DNA of 64,000 nucleotides from Thermoanaerobacter wiegelii Rt8.B1 (GCF_000147695.2 NC_015958.1:1542001-1606000); one strand, 5' to 3'; counted from the first letter of the stretch, positions 36,313 through 46,288 are shown. The notes: generated from the letters alone by a model not told the origin. A program made the numbers and translations.

Positions 36313-37632
36313 TTAATTTTCCCCTCTTTTTCTCGTAGAAATCACAACAGGTACTCCTTCAAAACCAAAATTTTGTCTTAATGTATTCTCAATAAATCTT
36401 AAATAGGAAAAATGCATCAGCTCAGGTTCATTGACAAATACTACAAAAGAAGGCGGCTTAATTCCTACTTGTGAAGTATAATATACTTTTAATGGTTTGC
36501 CCTTATCAGCAGGTGGCGGAAACATAAGCATAGCTTCATTTAGCACATTATTTAAAAGACCAGTAGTAATTCTTTTATTATATTCCTCCCATACTTTATC
36601 TACAGTCTCTAAAACTCTGTGTACTCTTTGCCCTGTTTTTGCTGAAATAAATAGTATAGGAGCAAAAGATATAAAAGATAGTTTTTCTCTTACCATCTTA
36701 GTATACTCATTAACAGTATTATTATCTTTTTTTATTGCATCCCATTTATTAACAACTATGATGATTCCTTTTCCATTTTCAAACGCATATCCTGCTATTT
36801 TAGTGTCCTGTTCTGTTGGACCTTCTGTAGCATCTATCATCAAAAGGCATATATCAGACCTTTCAATTGCAGCTAAAGCTCTTAGTACGCTGTACCTTTC
36901 TATAGATTCGCTAATTCTACTTTTTCTACGTATCCCTGCTGTATCAATAAGAACATAGTTCTTCCCATCTTTTGAAAAAGGAGTATCTATTGCATCCCGT
37001 GTAGTGCCAGGTATGTTACTGACTATTACCCTTTCTTCCCCTAATATTTTGTTAACTAGTGAGGATTTCCCCACATTAGGTTTGCCAATAACAGCAATTT
37101 TAATTGTCTCTTCAGTGTATTCTAACTCTTCCTGTGGCAATTTTTTTACTACTTCGTCTAAAAGTTCTCCGATGCCCAACCCATTTGACGCTGAAATTGG
37201 AATGGGATTGCCTAAACCAAGGCTAAAAAAGTCATAATAAGTAGGAGGCATTTCTTTAAAACTGTCCACCTTGTTGCAAACCAAAATAACTTCTTTTTTT
37301 GCTCTTCTTAAAATGTTTGCTATTTCTTCATCTTCTGGCATTAAACCTTCTTTTGCATCAACTAAAAATAATATTACGTCGGAAGCATCAATTGCTGCTT
37401 CCACTTGTAAACGGACTTTTGAAAAGAGGATATCTTCAGCATTTGGGTCTAATCCTCCTGTGTCTACTAATATAAATTTTTTGTCCAGCCATTCTGCATT
37501 GCCGTATATTCTATCCCTTGTAACTCCTGGTTTGTCTTCCACAATAGAAATTCTTTTTCCCATAATTTTATTAAAAAGAGTAGATTTACCCACGTTTGGT
37601 CTACCTACAATACTTACCATTGCTCCTGCCAT
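36313..37632 (-). CDS. der: Ribosome-assembly GTPase Der (EngA)
   Basis: The 439-residue protein has two tandem GTPase domains, each with its own P-loop (GRPNVGKST near residue 10 and GKPNVGKSS near 185), DTGG/DTAG switches and NKxD motifs (NKVD, NKWD), and a C-terminal KH-like domain. Der is needed for maturing the 50S ribosomal subunit. The ATG at 37632 follows GGAAGGTG; an earlier GTG would overlap the upstream stop by 4 nt. It sits between the DUF512 radical SAM gene and plsY, a common order in clostridia. Confidence 0.95.
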   Translation of the reverse strand: MAGAMVSIVGRPNVGKSTLFNKIMGKRISIVEDKPGVTRDRIYGNAEWLDKKFILVDTGGLDPNAEDILFSKVRLQVEAAIDASDVILFLVDAKEGLMPEDEEIANILRRAKKEVILVCNKVDSFKEMPPTYYDFFSLGLGNPIPISASNGLGIGELLDEVVKKLPQEELEYTEETIKIAVIGKPNVGKSSLVNKILGEERVIVSNIPGTTRDAIDTPFSKDGKNYVLIDTAGIRRKSRISESIERYSVLRALAAIERSDICLLMIDATEGPTEQDTKIAGYAFENGKGIIIVVNKWDAIKKDNNTVNEYTKMVREKLSFISFAPILFISAKTGQRVHRVLETVDKVWEEYNKRITTGLLNNVLNEAMLMFPPPADKGKPLKVYYTSQVGIKPPSFVVFVNEPELMHFSYLRFIENTLRQNFGFEGVPVVISTRKRGEN

Positions 37633-37637
37633 ATCTA

Positions 37638-38954
37638 TCACCTTCCACTCTGTATCCTTTGTAAAAATTTTCTCCCATCGACTTCAGAAACTATAACTTT
37701 TGTCCCCAGTTCTCTTTCTATTTCTTCAACAGTAGTATCATCAAGAAAAACATTTGAACTTTCCTTTAACATGACATCGGGAATAACTAAAACTTCCTCA
37801 TTTATTTTACCTTTTAATTGGTTTATTATATCTTTCCCCACCACAAGTCCAGCTACTGTGATATTGTGACCAAAAAACTCATTGTGTATCTTCTCCACTT
37901 TTACATTAAACCCTGTTTTTCTTAATTCTTTCGCTACTTCTTCCATAAAATTATAGGCAGCTATTCCTGTAACAATAATGTAAGGGGTGGTGTTTATATT
38001 TTTCCCTTTCTTCACTTTTAATCTTTTTAGACTCCTTTGAAATTGATGTTTAAACAATGCCATAAGTCCTACGCCATTTTCTATTTGAGGAAAACCCTCG
38101 TAATGATAATAAGAAGGTATAGTAACACCTGCCATCACATAAAACTCATCTGACAAAAAAACAAAAGAAGAACCTAATTCTTTCTTTAATTTCTTTTGCC
38201 ATGAAAATACTTGTTCGACCACATTTTTAGCTTCCTCTTTAGTAAAAGTTCTAAGTTTATAAAGTTTCTCTCTGTGGTCTGTAAGTCCTACTGGAACAAC
38301 TGCTATTGATTTTACACCAGGATATAGACTTGACAAATCCTTGATAGTTCTGTCAAGAATTTTACCATCATTTATTTCTGGACATAATACGATTTGACCA
38401 TGTACCTCAATTCCGTTCTCAACAAGTTTTTTTAATTTATCCATTATACCTTTTGCATTCGGGTTATTTATCATTTTCATTCTTACATCATCATCAGTGG
38501 CATGAATTGAAACATATAAGGGAGAGAGCTTATATTTTATTACCCTGGCAATTTCCTCTTCACTCATATTAGTCATAGTAATAAAATTACCTTGTAAAAA
38601 GGAAAACCTATAATCGTCATCCTTAAATAAAAGAGATTTGCGGACTCCTTTAGGTAACTGGTCAATAAAGCAAAAAATACACTTATTTCTACAATGTTTT
38701 GGCCTGTCAATTATGTCTTCTTCAAAGACTAACCCTAAATCCTCATCATAGTCTTTTTCCACTTCAAAAATATATCTTTCTCCTGTAGCCTTTTCAATTT
38801 CTAATTGTATAAACTCATTTGACACTTCATATCGATAATCTATTATATCAATTATTTCTTTTCCGTTTAATGTAATGAGTTTGTCTCCTTTTTGTATATC
38901 TAAATCCCATGCTATACTTCCTTTTATTACATCTTTTATATTTATTTTATGCAT
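37638..38954 (-). CDS. DUF512 radical SAM protein with N-terminal PDZ-like domain
   Basis: The 438-residue protein starts with a PDZ-like domain (about 1-60, IQKGDKLITLNGKEI). It is followed by a radical SAM signature CRNKCIFCFIDQLPKG at about 88-103, a short SAM barrel (LSPLYVSIHATDD) and the C-terminal DUF512 domain. The three cysteines of CxxxCxFC would hold the 4Fe-4S cluster that cleaves SAM. The family is conserved next to der in clostridia but its reaction is unknown. It probably acts in the cytoplasm. Confidence 0.85.
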   Translation of the reverse strand: MHKINIKDVIKGSIAWDLDIQKGDKLITLNGKEIIDIIDYRYEVSNEFIQLEIEKATGERYIFEVEKDYDEDLGLVFEEDIIDRPKHCRNKCIFCFIDQLPKGVRKSLLFKDDDYRFSFLQGNFITMTNMSEEEIARVIKYKLSPLYVSIHATDDDVRMKMINNPNAKGIMDKLKKLVENGIEVHGQIVLCPEINDGKILDRTIKDLSSLYPGVKSIAVVPVGLTDHREKLYKLRTFTKEEAKNVVEQVFSWQKKLKKELGSSFVFLSDEFYVMAGVTIPSYYHYEGFPQIENGVGLMALFKHQFQRSLKRLKVKKGKNINTTPYIIVTGIAAYNFMEEVAKELRKTGFNVKVEKIHNEFFGHNITVAGLVVGKDIINQLKGKINEEVLVIPDVMLKESSNVFLDDTTVEEIERELGTKVIVSEVDGRKFLQRIQSGR

Positions 38955-39012
38955 ATTTTTCCTCCTAAATTAACTCCTCTCTTTTCAATTATGAATTAAT
39001 CCTATCAATACG

Positions 39013-39477
39013 TCAAGACCTTATTTGCAACTTTGTTTTAATATCTGTTACTAATTTTACGAAATTGTTGTATTTTTTCAATATGCCATATACCGTTATA
39101 GGCCTACCTAAAAAGATAATTCCTAAGCGCCTTGACGTAATACCTCCAATCTTTGTAGTAAGTCCTATGGTAGGAAGTGCATCTACGACTAATATATCTT
39201 TTTCAGAAATTCCATATAAAGACAAAAAACTGTAAATAGCTTTTGTCACTATTTCTCGCCCATTTCTCGCACCGACAATGTACACATAGTTTCCAAATTC
39301 ATCCTTACCCATATAAAAAAGAGTGCCAATTTCATCGTTGGAAGTTTTATCATAATGAGGAAGAGAAACAATTTCTTCATAAGTAGGCACTCTGTCAATA
39401 GGTAAAAGTCCTATGTGTATAGAAGCAGCTACAACAGAAGAGTGAGCACTTCCATAACACATATATACAATAATCAC
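39013..39477 (-). CDS. DUF3189 family protein
   Basis: The 154-residue protein has the family pattern: an N-terminal beta strand MIIVYMCYGSAHSSVVAASI, then PHYDKTSNDEIGTLFYMGKD and GARNGREIVTKAI. No membrane segments are seen. DUF3189 proteins occur in clostridia close to sporulation genes, and their function is unknown. The start is GTG behind GAGGTGG. A shorter relative is encoded 130 nt upstream. Confidence 0.75.
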   Translation of the reverse strand: MIIVYMCYGSAHSSVVAASIHIGLLPIDRVPTYEEIVSLPHYDKTSNDEIGTLFYMGKDEFGNYVYIVGARNGREIVTKAIYSFLSLYGISEKDILVVDALPTIGLTTKIGGITSRRLGIIFLGRPITVYGILKKYNNFVKLVTDIKTKLQIRS

Positions 39478-39608
39478 AAACCTACCACCTCATAGTATTT
39501 TTTTATATCTCTCTACAAATCTTTTTATATTCTTGTGTCTCATCAAATAGTAATTATACAAAAAATTGTCTATAGTTTGTGTTAGTATTTTCTTACCTCT
39601 TAGATTCA

Positions 39609-39920
39609 TCAGCACTTTAAAAAAATTACATCATAGTGGGAAGTATCTATAAAAATTATATCTTCTTTTATTTTAAAAACTTCCATCAAATCACACAAAG
39701 TTTTCTTGATATTTTCACTAAAATTTTTCATTCCTATTATGAACACTTCATTTTGATTATTATCTTTCCCAATAAATCTCATTTGTCCATAATCAACTTG
39801 AAACAAAAAAGGGATTTTAAAAAATTCCTCTTTTTCAATTTTGGATTTATCATTTAAATGAAGATATGCACATATAGGAGAAGAATAGCACCCATAATAG
39901 CTATAATACACTACTTTCAT
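39609..39920 (-). CDS. DUF3189-like short paralogue
   Basis: The 103-residue protein begins MKVVYYSYYGCYSSPICAYL and contains FLFQVDYGQMRFIGKDN and IIGMKNFSENI, matching the upstream halves of the neighbouring DUF3189 protein. It lacks the last 40 residues of that family. AGGTGG precedes the ATG. It directly follows the capping-subunit gene. Tandem DUF3189 genes suggest that the two products may form a heteromer; this is inference. Confidence 0.65.
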   Translation of the reverse strand: MKVVYYSYYGCYSSPICAYLHLNDKSKIEKEEFFKIPFLFQVDYGQMRFIGKDNNQNEVFIIGMKNFSENIKKTLCDLMEVFKIKEDIIFIDTSHYDVIFLKC

Positions 39921-39929
39921 AGATACCAC

Positions 39930-40133
39930 CTAATATTGTTTAACTAAAATAAATACTCCATTTTCAAGATCGTGAACGGCTGCCTTAAAAATTCTGCTCA
40001 AATACATAGAAATCTTTTGCTGCTCTTCTTCATTTTCTACATAAATGATGGGTGCAGTACCACTTAAGACATTATCTTTTGCTTTTCTTAAAGCTACTAT
40101 TGCTATTATATATCCTGTTACATGTACTTCCAT
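39930..40133 (-). CDS. Capping complex subunit for YIEGIA
   Basis: The 67-residue protein (MEVHVTGYIIAIVALRKAKD and GTAPIIYVENEEEQQKISMY) fits the small family found next to YIEGIA genes. It is 9 nt downstream of that gene and just upstream of the two DUF3189 genes. No catalytic motif or membrane segment is visible. The family name is recognised from gene order and sequence pattern; the molecular role is unknown. Confidence 0.65.
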   Translation of the reverse strand: MEVHVTGYIIAIVALRKAKDNVLSGTAPIIYVENEEEQQKISMYLSRIFKAAVHDLENGVFILVKQY

Positions 40134-40142
40134 TCTATCACC

Positions 40143-41048
40143 TCAATTAACAGCTTTTCTCGCGCCCCTTGACTTTGAAGGATACTTTCTTACAGTTTCA
40201 ATTGCTGGCACATTCTTTATAATTTCCACAAAAGCATCAATATCAGGCTTCATCGCTACCATAACTACAATAATATCTCCATTTTCATTGTTGTTCATAG
40301 TAAGAGGAGCTAATTCGGGAGTATCAATATTCATTTTTAATCCCAATTGATTAGCAGCTTCATGGAGAATAGCCTGTCTTATTCCCAAATTGTTTATGGA
40401 AATTAAACTATCCAATCCTTTCGGACGTATTATAACAGCCATTCCAAATTTCTCTATTATTTCTCTTCCTTCTTTTAGACCTATATCTGCTAAAACCACA
40501 TCCTCAACGCACAATAAAGGTCCTTTAAAAACAATCTTTGAAGGAAGAACTTCGGCAATATCTCTAATATAAGCAATTTTCATTACATAACGAGACAAAT
40601 AAATTGCTAGTCCTCCCACAATTGTCCCTATTATAACGCTTTTAGAAAGATAAACTGCCAAAGAAGTAAGAGTAGCTACTGCCATAGCAATATAGTTTCT
40701 TGCTTCAAAAATTTTAGCTATATTTTCTATATAAGCTGCTCCTCTTGGAACTAATTCTGTTGCTTCCATTTTTTCTAAACTGGCTCTCTCTATTTCTCTT
40801 ACTTCTTTAAATTGTTGTGCTGCCAAAGCTAAAAAGGTGACAGCAGTGTACTGTTTTTCAATTAATGCAGGCACAGAAAAAGCTCCTAAAGCCGCTGAAA
40901 TTATCCCTAAGGTTAAATGAGTCATATAACCTTGAGGATAAGTAGGATACTGCCTATAGTCCACTCTTAAATATATAAAGCGGGCAAGTGTCCCCAAAGC
41001 AATTCCACAAACCACAATATTGATATACAATTCATGATTTATGCTCAT
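40143..41048 (-). CDS. YIEGIA family membrane protein
   Basis: The 301-residue protein has about four to five membrane segments, two near the N-terminus and a pair around 115-155, then a soluble C-terminal half. The family name motif appears as YIENIA near residue 106. Members are conserved near spoIVA, gpsA and der in spore formers. The ATG overlaps the spoIIP stop as ATGA, so translation is coupled. A sporulation role is inferred from context. Confidence 0.75.
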   Translation of the reverse strand: MSINHELYINIVVCGIALGTLARFIYLRVDYRQYPTYPQGYMTHLTLGIISAALGAFSVPALIEKQYTAVTFLALAAQQFKEVREIERASLEKMEATELVPRGAAYIENIAKIFEARNYIAMAVATLTSLAVYLSKSVIIGTIVGGLAIYLSRYVMKIAYIRDIAEVLPSKIVFKGPLLCVEDVVLADIGLKEGREIIEKFGMAVIIRPKGLDSLISINNLGIRQAILHEAANQLGLKMNIDTPELAPLTMNNNENGDIIVVMVAMKPDIDAFVEIIKNVPAIETVRKYPSKSRGARKAVN

Positions 41049-42190
41049 GGCTCATCTCCTTTTTTTCTCCTAAACTTACCCAAATAACTTGCAAATTCTT
41101 TGCGCGTAGCTTTAGAAAACTTGTGATACATCTCTCGCCCACCAGTACTCAAAAACATGAAAGCTACTGCTGATACTACAACAACTCCAATCAAAACCCA
41201 TATTCCGGTACCTGCAGCTTTATTTTGTCCTGGCAACGGCTTTTGAGTTTTTGTAACTGTACCTACTTGTTTTTGTTCATCGGAACCATATAAAGCTTTT
41301 GTCAATATGTCTGCTATTAAAGAAGCTGAAACTTCTGCTCTTTCTCTTGTGTGAGAATAAGTGCCAAATTCTAACAACAAAGAGTTTGGAGTCAAATCTT
41401 GATTGAAATCTCCTTGTCCAAAAAATACATCCTTGATCATGTTTGGATATGTCTTATCCGCAATAGCTTTTATCCTATAGGCTAATTGCTGATTTGCTTT
41501 TAAATTAGGGTTGTTCCGTCCTATGACAATTCTTACGCCTGTAGCATTCTTCCCTGCAATTTTTCGTATATATTCTTTGAAAGGGACTGCATCTCTATGG
41601 ACATCCAAAAGTAAGTCCGGTTTAAAATCCTTTAAAAGTTTGACTACTCCAGTTCTTGACCGGCTGTATGCCATAGCATCATGCGGTAAATACAAAGTCC
41701 TGTCCACTTTGACTGTGACTCCTTTTGCCTCTAAAGCTTTTTGTAAGGCGGCATCTACTTTATATATCCCGCCATGTCCATTGATACTTGCAGCGCCATC
41801 TGAAGGAAGATATGATTCATCACTGTGGGTAGAATATATCGCCACTCTCTTTTCACCAGTATTTTCTGCTACTGCCATTGCTTGTGAAATTTCTTCTATG
41901 TTAACATCTGGAAGTTTTTCTGTTCGCAAATACTTTGCATAAGCTATATTTTCATTTTTATCCACTGTGAACACTTCATACAATTTATTATCCCCTGATA
42001 AATATCTATCCCCTTTATAAACCTCCATTGCAGTCCTGAAAAGCACTTTATTTGTCTTTGCATCATACACTGTGTAATAATCAGGTTGTAATTCAGCCTG
42101 CTTCTCTGCATAACTGCTAAAAGCAAAAGATAAAAACACAATAATCAATAAGATTAATATTGTAACTTTATTCATCTTCTTTTTGTTCAT
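41045..42190 (-). CDS. spoIIP: Stage II sporulation protein P-like amidase/endopeptidase
   Basis: The protein of about 381 residues has an N-terminal membrane or signal segment (10-28) and an extracellular SpoIIP domain. Zinc-site motifs are YSTHSDESY near 120, DVHRDA near 195 and LLEFGT near 270. A second membrane helix near 335-355 is followed by a basic tail. SpoIIP cuts peptidoglycan with SpoIID during engulfment of the forespore. The C-terminal anchor is unusual compared with Bacillus SpoIIP, which is anchored only at the N-terminus. The gene overlaps both neighbours. The ATG at 42190 behind GAGGGTG is preferred. Confidence 0.85.
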   Translation of the reverse strand: MNKKKMNKVTILILLIIVFLSFAFSSYAEKQAELQPDYYTVYDAKTNKVLFRTAMEVYKGDRYLSGDNKLYEVFTVDKNENIAYAKYLRTEKLPDVNIEEISQAMAVAENTGEKRVAIYSTHSDESYLPSDGAASINGHGGIYKVDAALQKALEAKGVTVKVDRTLYLPHDAMAYSRSRTGVVKLLKDFKPDLLLDVHRDAVPFKEYIRKIAGKNATGVRIVIGRNNPNLKANQQLAYRIKAIADKTYPNMIKDVFFGQGDFNQDLTPNSLLLEFGTYSHTRERAEVSASLIADILTKALYGSDEQKQVGTVTKTQKPLPGQNKAAGTGIWVLIGVVVVSAVAFMFLSTGGREMYHKFSKATRKEFASYLGKFRRKKGDEP

Positions 42191-42872
42191 TTTTATCACC
42201 CTCTTCTTTTTTGTTAGTATCTATCAGGCTGCTAGCCATACCCTCCCTGGGTTCAAGATGCTTTTTAGAAGTACCTCCTTGTATTTTTTCTCTTGTTTCC
42301 CCAATTATTTCAGACAAAAACACGGCAATTATCATAGATATAACTACCGAATCAAAAAATCCAGCTCCTCCTATGGGTACTGCTCCTCTTGTCCCTGTCA
42401 AGTAGTTTGAAACTGCCTGCATCACATTTGCCAGCATTATTCCCATCACTCCTGCAATAAAAGCACTTCTTCTCGAACGTGAAAAAAGATACGCGATTAA
42501 ACCTCCAACAATACCATAAATATACTTAGGCTCAATAATCATGGCTTCAGGTTCTGCAGGAAGTATTCGCCCTGCAATAAAAACAGCTATTCCTGTAACA
42601 ATTGATACTACAACTGCATTTACTCTTTCTCTGGTACTTTCTGCTCTCAAAAAAAGATACACACATACTGCTATAGGAATAGCAGCTCCACCTATGTTTA
42701 TAGACACAGTTTTGGTTATAGGAATATTAGGTATCAAAGTCCCTATAATCATCCCAATTATCACTAAAAAAGCCCAAGTATCTGTCATTTTCATCCTATC
42801 TAATACTCTATGGGCAAATCCAAACAAAACGACCAATCCTGTAATAGAAAGCAAAATATAACTTAATGGCAT
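42168..42872 (-). CDS. DUF1614 family membrane protein
   Basis: The protein of about 234 residues is mostly hydrophobic, with about seven segments and motifs such as VSINIGGAAIPIAVCVYLFL, GGLIAYLFSRSR and PIGGAGFFDSVVISMI. A charged C-terminal tail of 45 residues follows. DUF1614 proteins are conserved next to spoIIP in clostridia and have no known function. AAGGAG is 8 nt from the ATG used here. It overlaps spoIIP by 23 nt and starts the spoIIP-YIEGIA operon. Confidence 0.75.
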   Translation of the reverse strand: MPLSYILLSITGLVVLFGFAHRVLDRMKMTDTWAFLVIIGMIIGTLIPNIPITKTVSINIGGAAIPIAVCVYLFLRAESTRERVNAVVVSIVTGIAVFIAGRILPAEPEAMIIEPKYIYGIVGGLIAYLFSRSRRSAFIAGVMGIMLANVMQAVSNYLTGTRGAVPIGGAGFFDSVVISMIIAVFLSEIIGETREKIQGGTSKKHLEPREGMASSLIDTNKKEEGDKNEQKEDE

Positions 42873-42935
42873 CAAAATCACTCCTTAACTTTTTTTCTTA
42901 AAAATATGTTTTACACAATGCAAAAAAAATATGCA

Positions 42936-42967
42936 AAAAACGCTCACTTCTTCGAGTGAGCGCTTTT
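42936..42967 (-). terminator. Terminator of the pstCAB-phoU operon
   Basis: CGCTCACT/AGTGAGCG form the GC core of a stem extended by A/T pairs, with a 6-nt loop and T-rich flanks on both sides. It lies just past phoU and could serve both strands. Confidence 0.8.
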
Positions 42968-42973
42968 TGCATT

Positions 42974-43627
42974 TCAATTTAAATCTATATGTTCACCGGT
43001 ATCTAGGTAGATTACCCATTCACATATATTAGTTGCATGGTCAGCAATTCTTTCAAGATAACGAGCAACAAACAAAAATTGAGTTGCCTGGTCAATGTTT
43101 CTAGGGTCTTCCATCATATATGTCAAAAGTTCTCTAAAAATCTGTTTGTAAAGAGCATCTACTATATCGTCTTTTTCGCCAATAGCTCTTGCCAGCTCTA
43201 AATCTTGTCGTACGTAGGAATCCAAAGACATTTTGACCATTTCTCTTACAATTTCTGCCATTCTAGGAATATCGATTAAAGGTTTTATATACTTTTGATG
43301 AGCAATCCGCAACGTAGTCTTTGCTATATCTACTGCATGATCTGCCATTCTTTCTAAATCTGTAACAATTTTAAGGCCCGTCAAAACTATTCTCAAATCC
43401 CTTGCAATCGGCTGCTGTGTGACCATGATTTTTGCACACTTATTATCAATTTCTACTTCTATTTTGTCTATCCTGTCATCGTCATCTATAACTTTCTGAG
43501 CTAATTCTGTATCATGGTTTACTAAAGAAGCAATGGCATTTGCTATGGCCTCTTCTACAAGGCTACCCATTTTCAATACGTCATAATGGAGTTCCTCTAA
43601 TTCTTTTTCAAAATGGGTGCGATTCAC
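42974..43627 (-). CDS. phoU: Phosphate-uptake regulator PhoU
   Basis: The 217-residue all-helical protein has two PhoU repeats with the metal-binding ExxxD pattern (LERMADHAVDIAK and LERIADHATNICE). It links the Pst transporter to the PhoR kinase and restrains phosphate uptake. The true start is the GTG at 43627, behind AAGGAGGTGACACA; the longer open frame upstream overlaps pstB. It is the last gene of the pst operon. Confidence 0.95.
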   Translation of the reverse strand: MNRTHFEKELEELHYDVLKMGSLVEEAIANAIASLVNHDTELAQKVIDDDDRIDKIEVEIDNKCAKIMVTQQPIARDLRIVLTGLKIVTDLERMADHAVDIAKTTLRIAHQKYIKPLIDIPRMAEIVREMVKMSLDSYVRQDLELARAIGEKDDIVDALYKQIFRELLTYMMEDPRNIDQATQFLFVARYLERIADHATNICEWVIYLDTGEHIDLN

Positions 43628-43640
43628 TGTGTCACCTCCT

Positions 43641-44390
43641 TTAACCGAATCTACCAGTAATGTAATCTTCTGTTCTTTTATCTTTAGGATTATAAAATAC
43701 TTGATCTGTTGGTCCACTTTCAATTAATTCACCATTTAGGAAAAACGCAGTATAATCAGACACTCTTCCTGCCTGTTGCATATTGTGAGTTACTATTATT
43801 ATTGTATATTTATTTTTAAGTTCCTCAATTAATTCCTCTATTTTCATAGTAGAAATAGGGTCTAACGCAGATGTAGGCTCATCCATCAAAATTACTTCTG
43901 GCTCTACTGCCAATGTCCTAGCAATGCAAAGCCTTTGTTGTTGACCTCCAGATAAACTAAGAGCCGACTTATGAAGCCTATCTTTTACTTCATCCCATAA
44001 AGCTGCAGCTTTTAAACTTTTTTCAACAATTTCATTTAACTTTTTTTTGTCTTTTATACCATGGATTCTAGGTCCATATGCTACATTGTCGTAAACAGTC
44101 ATAGGAAAAGGATTTGGTTTTTGGAAAACCATTCCTACTTTTTTTCTAAGTTCAATAACATCTACCTCTTTGTATAAGTCTTGTCCATCTAGCAAAACTG
44201 TTCCATTTATTTTGACCCCTTCTATAAGATCGTTCATCCTGTTTAAAGTACGAATAAAGGTAGATTTCCCACAACCAGACGGACCTATAAGTGCCAAAAC
44301 ACTATTTGCTTCTACATCCAAATTTATTTTTTTAAGGGCCTGGACCTCACCATAAAATAAGTCCAACTCTCTGACCTCTATTTTTTTCAT
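43641..44390 (-). CDS. pstB: Phosphate ABC transporter ATP-binding protein PstB
   Basis: The 249-residue ATPase has Walker [10 protein letters not shown] at 36-44, the PstB-specific [18 protein letters not shown], signature [16 protein letters not shown] and Walker B VILMDEP. It powers the PstCA phosphate channel at the inner face of the membrane. It follows pstA by 41 nt and precedes phoU by 13 nt. Confidence 0.97.
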   Translation of the reverse strand: MKKIEVRELDLFYGEVQALKKINLDVEANSVLALIGPSGCGKSTFIRTLNRMNDLIEGVKINGTVLLDGQDLYKEVDVIELRKKVGMVFQKPNPFPMTVYDNVAYGPRIHGIKDKKKLNEIVEKSLKAAALWDEVKDRLHKSALSLSGGQQQRLCIARTLAVEPEVILMDEPTSALDPISTMKIEELIEELKNKYTIIIVTHNMQQAGRVSDYTAFFLNGELIESGPTDQVFYNPKDKRTEDYITGRFG

Positions 44391-44431
44391 TTGTCAGTCA
44401 TTCCCCTTCCTATTAGCTATATTATACCATT

Positions 44432-45319
44432 TTATTTTTCGCCTGTCATTCTTTTATATAATGTACTTCCTAACCATCTAGCAAGGATGTTGAAAATCAA
44501 TACCATTAGCAATAAAACTGCTGCTGCACCGTCTGCAATCTGTCTTGCATCAGGTGCTAACCCCTCACTATTTACCTTCCAAATATAAACAGCTAAAGTC
44601 TCTGCAGGTCTAAAGATATTTAAAGGCGAGGTAGGACTTGAAGGATTTAAGTTTGAAAAATTCAAGGCAGGGCTGCTCATACCTGCAGTATACAATAAAG
44701 CAGCAGCTTCTCCAAAAATTCTTCCAGCAGTTAAAATTATCCCGGTTATAATTCCAGGCATTGCAGCAGGCACTACAACTTTTACAATTGTTTGCCATTT
44801 TGTGGAACCTAAAGCGTAACTTGCCTCTCGCAAACTATTAGGCACACTTCTAATTGAATCTTCACTTACTCTTGTCATTACAGGAAGATTTAACACCGTA
44901 AGAGCAAGAGCTCCTGCAATGAGGGAATAACCCCATCCAGTCATAGTTACAAACACTAAAAGTCCAAAAAGACCTACTACAATAGAAGGCATTGAAGATA
45001 AAGTTTCTACTGACAATCTTATAAGTTCTGTTAATAAACCTGGCTTTGCATACTCTGCCATATAGATTCCTGCACCTAAGCCTATAGGAACAGAAATTAT
45101 CAAAGTTATTATTAATAATTCTAACGAATTAAAAAGCTGTGGCCCTATGCCTCCTCCTGCTTCCATAAATTTTGGAGGGGAAGTTAAAAAATCTATATTG
45201 AGTTTAGTTCTCCCTTGATATAATATATAACTTATTAATGAAACCAAAAACAAGATTAAAAACACAGCAACAGCATAGAAATATATAGTCGCTATTTTGT
45301 CATACAGCTTGGATTTCAT
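44432..45319 (-). CDS. pstA: Phosphate ABC transporter permease PstA
   Basis: The 295-residue membrane protein has six predicted helices and the binding-protein-dependent permease loop EASYALGSTKWQTIVKVVVP with ...GRIFGEAAALLYTAG. It forms the phosphate channel with PstC. Its start overlaps the pstC stop by 4 nt (ATGA), so the two are translationally coupled. Confidence 0.95.
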   Translation of the reverse strand: MKSKLYDKIATIYFYAVAVFLILFLVSLISYILYQGRTKLNIDFLTSPPKFMEAGGGIGPQLFNSLELLIITLIISVPIGLGAGIYMAEYAKPGLLTELIRLSVETLSSMPSIVVGLFGLLVFVTMTGWGYSLIAGALALTVLNLPVMTRVSEDSIRSVPNSLREASYALGSTKWQTIVKVVVPAAMPGIITGIILTAGRIFGEAAALLYTAGMSSPALNFSNLNPSSPTSPLNIFRPAETLAVYIWKVNSEGLAPDARQIADGAAAVLLLMVLIFNILARWLGSTLYKRMTGEK

Positions 45320-46215
45320 TTATACATTCCCCTCCTGCCAACTAATTTGATAATAATGATAAAAGTAAAAGATATTATGAGAAGCAGTAATGCTAAAGAC
45401 CAAAGTGCATCATTCCACACAGAACCCATTACTGTATTTGCCATGTCCATTGTAATAATAGAGGTTATAGTGCTCATAGGCTCTAAAAAAGATTTGGGAA
45501 TAACTGGACGATTACCTATAACCATTTGAACTGCCAAAGCTTCTCCAAAAGCCCTTGCCAAACCCAAAATAATTGCTGTTAAAATTCCCGATTTCGCAGC
45601 AGGAATGACAACATGTCGTATTGTCTGCCATCTTGTCGCCCCAAGAGCATAACTGGCTTCTCTTATTTCCACAGGTAATGACCTTATAGCATCAGTACTA
45701 ACACTAGTAATTGTTGGAAGCGTCATAATGGTAAGGACTAATATACCTGCCAATAAACTAAAGCCCAATCCCCCAAAATGTTTACTTATAAAAGGAACTA
45801 ATACAGTAAGACCAACCCATCCGTATACGACAGAGGGAATACCAACAAAAATCTCAATAGCTGGTTGCAATATTTTTTGTCCTAATTTTTTTTCAATCTC
45901 TACCATAAAAATTGCAGAGGAAACTCCCAGAGGTGCACTTATCATAATTGCAAAAGCAGAAACAAGAATAGACCCTATTATAAATTGCAAAGACCCGACA
46001 GCAGGTACCTCTCTATCCGGATTCCAAGTGGTAGAAAACAAAAACTCTTTTATCGAGATGCCATCTTTTATGAAAGTAGAAAGGCCTTTAGATGTCACAA
46101 ATAAAAATAGTGAAACAGTAATAATTATTAACAATAAAGCAGAGATGAAAACGATAACTCTTCCAAATATGTCAGCCACTTTTCGCTTGCTTTCATATTT
46201 TTTATCAACTGTCAT
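45316..46215 (-). CDS. pstC: Phosphate ABC transporter permease PstC
   Basis: The protein of about 299 residues has six helices and the EAA loop REASYALGATRWQTIRHVVI. The ATG at 46215 (MTVDKKYES), behind GGGGG, fits better than starts upstream that would add a Cys/His-rich leader. It heads a pstCAB-phoU operon that has its own PhoP-box array (46289-46327), because a terminator separates it from pstS. Confidence 0.95.
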   Translation of the reverse strand: MTVDKKYESKRKVADIFGRVIVFISALLLIIITVSLFLFVTSKGLSTFIKDGISIKEFLFSTTWNPDREVPAVGSLQFIIGSILVSAFAIMISAPLGVSSAIFMVEIEKKLGQKILQPAIEIFVGIPSVVYGWVGLTVLVPFISKHFGGLGFSLLAGILVLTIMTLPTITSVSTDAIRSLPVEIREASYALGATRWQTIRHVVIPAAKSGILTAIILGLARAFGEALAVQMVIGNRPVIPKSFLEPMSTITSIITMDMANTVMGSVWNDALWSLALLLLIISFTFIIIIKLVGRRGMYK

Positions 46216-46288
46216 ACCCATCCCCCGTTTGAGAAAATCTAATACAATAATCACACTCATTTCATGATAACAACTTAAAAAAAACATT

